Source of the DNA: JAAZBV01 sp964460435
GTDB lineage: Bacteria; Desulfobacterota; DSM-4660; Desulfatiglandales; HGW-15
Length of the DNA stretch: 64,000 nt
Direction of reading: 5' to 3'
NCBI GenBank assembly: GCA_964460435.1
Contig: CAYWRH010000004.1
Location: 1-64,000 of the forward strand
Made by a program: the position numbers and the translations under genes
Notes under the pieces: model-generated
What the model saw: the letters and a program-made list of their open reading frames with translations, nothing else
What the model was told of the DNA's origin: nothing
The model's database searches: none
In this document: one piece after another, positions 60,362 through 64,000 of the stretch
How the letters are laid out: every line of letters starts with the position of its first letter
How positions within the stretch are numbered: position 1 is the first letter of the stretch

Positions 60362-61714
60362 TTATAAATGGTGTTTCTGCCGCCACCTGTACTCCCTGAG
60401 CAGAAACGTAAGCACAACAAAAAAACTCAGGACATCTGATACTGGCAGTGCAAGCCATATGCCGGTTAGTCCGAACAGATATTCAAGGAGAAAAAGCACC
60501 GGGATAAAGAGTATAAACTGGCGGATGAGTGACAGCCACAGGGCCATGCCACCCATTGACAGCCCCTGAAAGGCCGTAATAAAAAGTATGGATGGCCCTA
60601 TAAAGGTAAGTGCAGAGAGCATTATCCTCATGCCCGGGATGGTCACTTTAAGGACTTCAGGGTCTTTCATGAAGATGGCAAGTATCTCCGGTGTCCAGAT
60701 CTCAATTATTATGGTGAAGATTATAAGGAGTATTGCTGTGCCCACTGATGAAAGCCTTACGGCCTTCCAGAGCCTTGCCTCTTTTCCTGCACCCATATTG
60801 TATCCCACCACCGGCAGAAGGGCATTTGAAACACCCATGATAGGCATAAATGCCAGGTCAGATATCCTCATTGCAAGGCCGACAGCCGCAATAGGCGCTG
60901 AACCATATGCGGATACCACCTTGTTAAAAAGTATAAATGCCAGGCTTTCTGTAAGCTGCTGAATGGAGGCAGGCGCACCCACATGGTATATCCTCTTCAG
61001 GATATTCCACCTTGGCACGAGGCTCAACCTGCTTATCCTGTAGGCTGTCCTCTTTGCAAAGATAAAATAGAGACCTATTGCCATTCCTGTGCACTGTGCA
61101 ATGACTGTGGCTAGGGCCGCCCCTTTGATCCCCATTTCCGGGAAAGGGCCAATCCCTAAGATCAGAAACGGGTCAAGGATTATGTTTATTACACTTGCAG
61201 TTATCATGATTACAGTGGGTTTTACTGTGTCCCCTGACCCGCGGATAAGGCCGCCAACCAGAAAAATAAAGACATTGGCAGGCGCACCGAATGCGGTAAT
61301 AACCAGGTATACCCTCCCCATATCCATGATATTATCTGTGGCACCAAGAAGCCGGAGTATGGTATCAGGCATAAACAGAGGGGGTATCAGAAATAAAAGG
61401 CCCCACATAACACTTAAGAAAAAGATCTGCCCCGCGGCAAGGTTGACGCCATTAATATTTTTTTCACCAAAATATCTGGACACAAGGGCGCCTGTGCCTG
61501 TGCCTGTGCCCATACCTACAGCCATTGCAAGTATCTGGTATGGGAAGACGATCGTTAATGCGGCAATAGCCTCATGGCCGAGCCTTGCCACCCAGAAGGT
61601 ATCAACTATATTATAGAGGCTGCCGGCAATGGTGGCTGCTATACCCGGAAGACTTAGCCTTATAAGCAGCGTACCCAAAGGGGCTGTCCCGAGCCGTTCA
61701 GTATATTTTTGCAT
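60362..61714 (-). CDS. MATE family efflux transporter
   Basis: A 450-residue multidrug and toxin extrusion protein with 12 predicted transmembrane helices arranged as two related halves. The N-terminal LSLPGIAATIAGSLYNIVDT (near 19-38) and YFGEKNIN motif are typical, as is GMGTGTGTGALVSRYFGE. MATE proteins export cationic drugs or metabolites using Na+ or H+. It stands alone, convergent with the unknown 255-residue gene. The substrate cannot be predicted. Confidence 0.92.
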   Translation of the reverse strand: MQKYTERLGTAPLGTLLIRLSLPGIAATIAGSLYNIVDTFWVARLGHEAIAALTIVFPYQILAMAVGMGTGTGTGALVSRYFGEKNINGVNLAAGQIFFLSVMWGLLFLIPPLFMPDTILRLLGATDNIMDMGRVYLVITAFGAPANVFIFLVGGLIRGSGDTVKPTVIMITASVINIILDPFLILGIGPFPEMGIKGAALATVIAQCTGMAIGLYFIFAKRTAYRISRLSLVPRWNILKRIYHVGAPASIQQLTESLAFILFNKVVSAYGSAPIAAVGLAMRISDLAFMPIMGVSNALLPVVGYNMGAGKEARLWKAVRLSSVGTAILLIIFTIIIEIWTPEILAIFMKDPEVLKVTIPGMRIMLSALTFIGPSILFITAFQGLSMGGMALWLSLIRQFILFIPVLFLLEYLFGLTGIWLALPVSDVLSFFVVLTFLLREYRWRQKHHL

Positions 61715-61820
61715 AAAACTTCTCTATATTCTTAAGGTTTCAAAAGCGAACGGTCACGATCTCCAACTTTAGAGCCATTGTCAACCATAAAATTGACCGG
61801 CCTATTTTAAAACTATTGTT

Positions 61821-61849
61821 TTGACACATATACCCCGGACTCGTATACT
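61821..61849 (+). promoter_or_regulatory. Strong sigma-70 promoter of the selenoprotein operon
   Basis: TTGACA (61821-61826) and TATACT (61844-61849) with a 17-base spacer closely match consensus. A ribosome site AGGAGG (61867-61872) lies 5 bases before the ATG at 61878. The operon is probably strongly expressed. Confidence 0.8.
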
Positions 61850-61877
61850 CCTTAAAAACTAATCTCAGGAGGCATAA

Positions 61878-63611
61878 ATGATTAAAAGACCATTACTGCA
61901 CAACCCTCTTCCCATAGTATTCATCCTTGTTTTATCCTCTGTTTCCTTTTTCCCTCTATTTTGCAGCGCAGCATCTGAAAAAGCACCCCTAATCACTGTC
62001 ATGAACCCGGCAGTGAGAGAGATAATTGCGCCACGGGTAGACCTTCCGCCAAGGCTTACATCGCTTTCAGGTAAAACCATATACCTTGTGGATATGAACT
62101 ATGAAGGGATTAATGGAACCCCTGTAATGGGGGAAATACAGAAATGGTTTACAAAAAATATGCCCGATGTAAAGACAATCCTCAGGATCAAGAAGGGCAA
62201 CTATATTGAAGATGACCCGGCTCTGTGGAAGGAGATAGCTGATAATAAGGCCGCCGGAGTAATCATGGGAGTGGCAGGGTGATGGGGCTGCATAGCGGCC
62301 GTGAGCCGTTTTAATGGAAACCTTGAAAAGCAGTACAGCATCCCCACTGTATCACTGGCAAATGAAAATGTTGTTACTTTTGGTATTAATGGCCATGCAA
62401 AATACAGTACCGGCATGCCCCTTAGATTTGTCGGCATGCCCTATCCATTTACAGGTTTGAGCGAAGAGCGGCTTAAAAATTATCTCAAGGATGGAAAGGA
62501 TAATGTCACAGGTAAACCGATAATGACTGCAATCATAGACGCCCTGACTATCCCTTTCACAAAATCAGAGATCAACCCTGAGTCGCCGCCAGAACCCAGA
62601 TATTTAACTCCTGACACAGAAGAAAATCTTCAGAGGCTATTTAAGGATAAGGGATGGACAGACTATAACCCCATAATCCTTCCGACCGAGGAAAAGGTTA
62701 AAAAGATGCTTGAGGGCACAAGCCATGACCCAAACGAGATAGTCAAGGAGGCAGCAGGCACCTTTGGCACCAGGCGCCCTTTTACAGTGGAAAAGGTTGC
62801 TATTGTTGCTGTTATGGCAGGCGCAAAACCCGAATACCTGCCTGTGATACTTGCCCTTTCAAGCCAGTTGCCCTACATGGATTCCACCACCTCAAGCGCA
62901 CGCATGGTGCTCATAAACGGCCCCATACGTGAAGAGATAGGAGTCAATTCAGGCCTTGGCGCTCTTGGCCCAAATGCAGAGGCAAATTCCATAATAGGCC
63001 GTTCCATGGTGCTTATGCACAAGATCATCCAGGGATACAAGGAGGGTGAAAGCGGTTTCTCATCACTCAGTAATCCGCTTCTTTACAATAATATTACCAT
63101 AGCCGAAAATGAGGAGAGGCTCCCTGAAGGATGGAAACCATTTCATGTGCAGATGGGTTTTAAGCGGGAGGAGAGCACCATTACACTCTTTTTCGGGTGG
63201 AATTTTGTAAACAGTTCCGGTTCTGTTGTGGAGCACTATGCCCCGCAGCTACTTATGAGGGATTTTACAATGGTGCTTGCTGCAACGGGTGCAGCAACGC
63301 TAATCATGGATCCATCTGTTGCATTTCAATTAAGGGATACGCAGGGGTTTAAAACAAAAGAGGCCCTTTCCGAATGGCTCTCTAAAAACGCCGAGATACC
63401 GGCAGGTATGTACTGGGCCAACTCCATTAACTCGGGCATGAGGGGGCCCGGTGATAAAAACTCAAAAACGGCCACTAACGATGTCAAGATAAAGCACCTG
63501 ACCTCTCCTGCAATGATCAACACGATCGTTACAGGAGGTGAAACCGCCAGTGTCTGGTTTATAGCAGATTTTATGCCCGGCAGGCCAGTATCAATAGATG
63601 CGTGGAGGTAA
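61878..63611 (+). CDS. Secreted UGSC-family selenoprotein, in-frame UGA
   Basis: A single frame of 577 residues if the TGA at 62280-62282 (codon 135) is read as selenocysteine. The peptide around it is GVAGUWGC, a U-x-x-C redox pattern that matches the UGSC-family (seleno)proteins. The frames before (61878-62282) and after (62283-63611) are both open and share the family: NPAVREIIAPR before, YSIPTVSLANENVVTFG and ATGAATLIMDPSVAFQL after. A signal peptide (about 1-32, ends CSAA) predicts export. It has a near-consensus promoter and a 4-base gap to the next gene's ribosome site, an AOR-type oxidoreductase. The function of the family is unknown to me. Alternative: a nonsense mutation splitting one gene. 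Confidence 0.78.
62280..62307 (+). promoter_or_regulatory. UGA codon with candidate bacterial SECIS hairpin
   Basis: Directly after the UGA, GGCT (62286-62289) and AGCC (62304-62307) can pair, with three more pairs across a bulge (CAT with GTG, one of them G-U) and a seven-base loop AGCGGCC. An alternative 6-bp stem GGCTGC/GCGGCC shares part of it. Bacterial SECIS elements lie just here, but this fold is by eye only. Confidence 0.45.
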
Positions 63612-63616
63612 TTAAA

Positions 63617-64000
63617 ATGGTAGAGACAAAGAGGGGCGGTTATACAGGTAAGATACTCAGGGTGAACCTGACGAATAAATCAACCAGCGCTATACCCACT
63701 GAAAGGTATGAGGAGTATGGCGGCGGACACGGCATGGGCTCTGCCATATTCTTTGACCTTGTGGGTGATCAGCTCCCCTTTGAGGCATTTGATCCCAAAA
63801 ACCTGATAATCATTATGGGCCACCCCTTTGCAGGCACCTTTATGCCAGGTTCAGGCAGGAGCGAGGTACAGGGGCTTGCGCCCATGCTATACCCTGTTGA
63901 GTGGTTCGGCCACAGCAGTTTTGGCGGCAGATTTACCGCACAACTTAAATTCGCCGGATGGGATGGCATTGTGGTTGAAGGTGCTGCAGATAAACCCGTG
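63617..64000 (+). CDS. Aldehyde:ferredoxin oxidoreductase family protein, 5' part
   Basis: The first 128 codons of a tungsten-dependent AOR-family enzyme; the gene runs off the end of the window. The N-terminus GGYTGKILRVNLTNKS and the segments EEYGGGHGMGSAIFFDL and IMGHPFAGTFMPGSGRSEVQ followed by WFGHSSFGGRFTAQLK match the AOR N-terminal pterin-binding domain. AOR enzymes oxidise aldehydes to acids with ferredoxin, or serve in aromatic ring reduction (BamB). It starts 5 bases after the selenoprotein stop, with GGAGG inside that stop region. Substrate is open. Confidence 0.93.
   Translation, partial: MVETKRGGYTGKILRVNLTNKSTSAIPTERYEEYGGGHGMGSAIFFDLVGDQLPFEAFDPKNLIIIMGHPFAGTFMPGSGRSEVQGLAPMLYPVEWFGHSSFGGRFTAQLKFAGWDGIVVEGAADKPV

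Noticed and set aside
61089..61616. Antisense 175-codon frame opposite the MATE gene
   Set aside because: It is a shadow of the strongly supported MATE transporter frame and has no own ribosome site or recognisable protein family.

Overview
The window looks like chromosomal DNA of an anaerobic Desulfobacterota (former Deltaproteobacteria) bacterium. The evidence is indirect: moderate GC, a DUF6178 protein, Na+-pump decarboxylase subunits, a tungsten aldehyde:ferredoxin oxidoreductase gene, a probable selenoprotein, an alternative lipoate-assembly gene set, and short dispersed repeats of a kind common in that phylum. No rRNA, tRNA, CRISPR array or complete insertion sequence was seen. TGA serves as an ordinary stop in most genes.

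Layout. 0-6.4 kb: glycerate 2-kinase, convergent with a leftward operon rlmE-yebC-ruvC-ruvA-ruvB-glycosyltransferase. 6.5-8.8 kb: an orphan flagellar rod-type protein behind a sigma-28-like promoter, and a secreted tannase-family esterase. 8.9-12.4 kb: a tightly overlapping leftward operon for lipoate assembly (LplA-LplB-DUF116 fusion, a LipT-like flavoprotein, a LipS-type radical SAM protein); the second LipS-type protein is alone at 19.8 kb. 12.5-19.6 kb: a TPR membrane protein, purA, mnmG and a GH3 glycosidase with a PA14 domain. 21.0-28.0 kb: three large exported proteins in a row (FnIII/NTF2-like protein, 1307-residue helical protein, outer-membrane barrel), then a frameshifted small lipoprotein. 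28.2-35.6 kb: purM, a DUF169 protein, then a leftward exbB-exbD-ftsB-TPR-MetE-like run and a DUF6178 protein.

35.6-40.3 kb is a decayed accessory patch: pseudogenes, four related REP-like hairpins, a HEPN/MNT pair, a Phd/ParE pair, an orphan antitoxin-like ORF, a dapF remnant and an ABC-binding-protein remnant. 40.5-49.3 kb: SASA-type esterase, a tandem CDP-alcohol phosphotransferase, a second GH3 enzyme, purB and hisD. 49.5-54.7 kb: decarboxylase beta and tiny gamma subunits, CARDB and DUF4136-like envelope proteins, two more pseudogenes and an inositol monophosphatase. 55-59.4 kb: two divergent hybrid histidine kinases with related kinase cores. 59.5-64 kb: an unrecognised conserved protein, a MATE exporter, and an operon of a secreted UGSC-type selenoprotein (in-frame UGA) followed directly by an aldehyde:ferredoxin oxidoreductase that runs off the end.

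The most interesting systems are the exported selenoprotein plus AOR pair (61.8-64 kb), the lipoate-assembly set with a DUF116-fused ligase, and the three-gene exported cassette at 21-28 kb.
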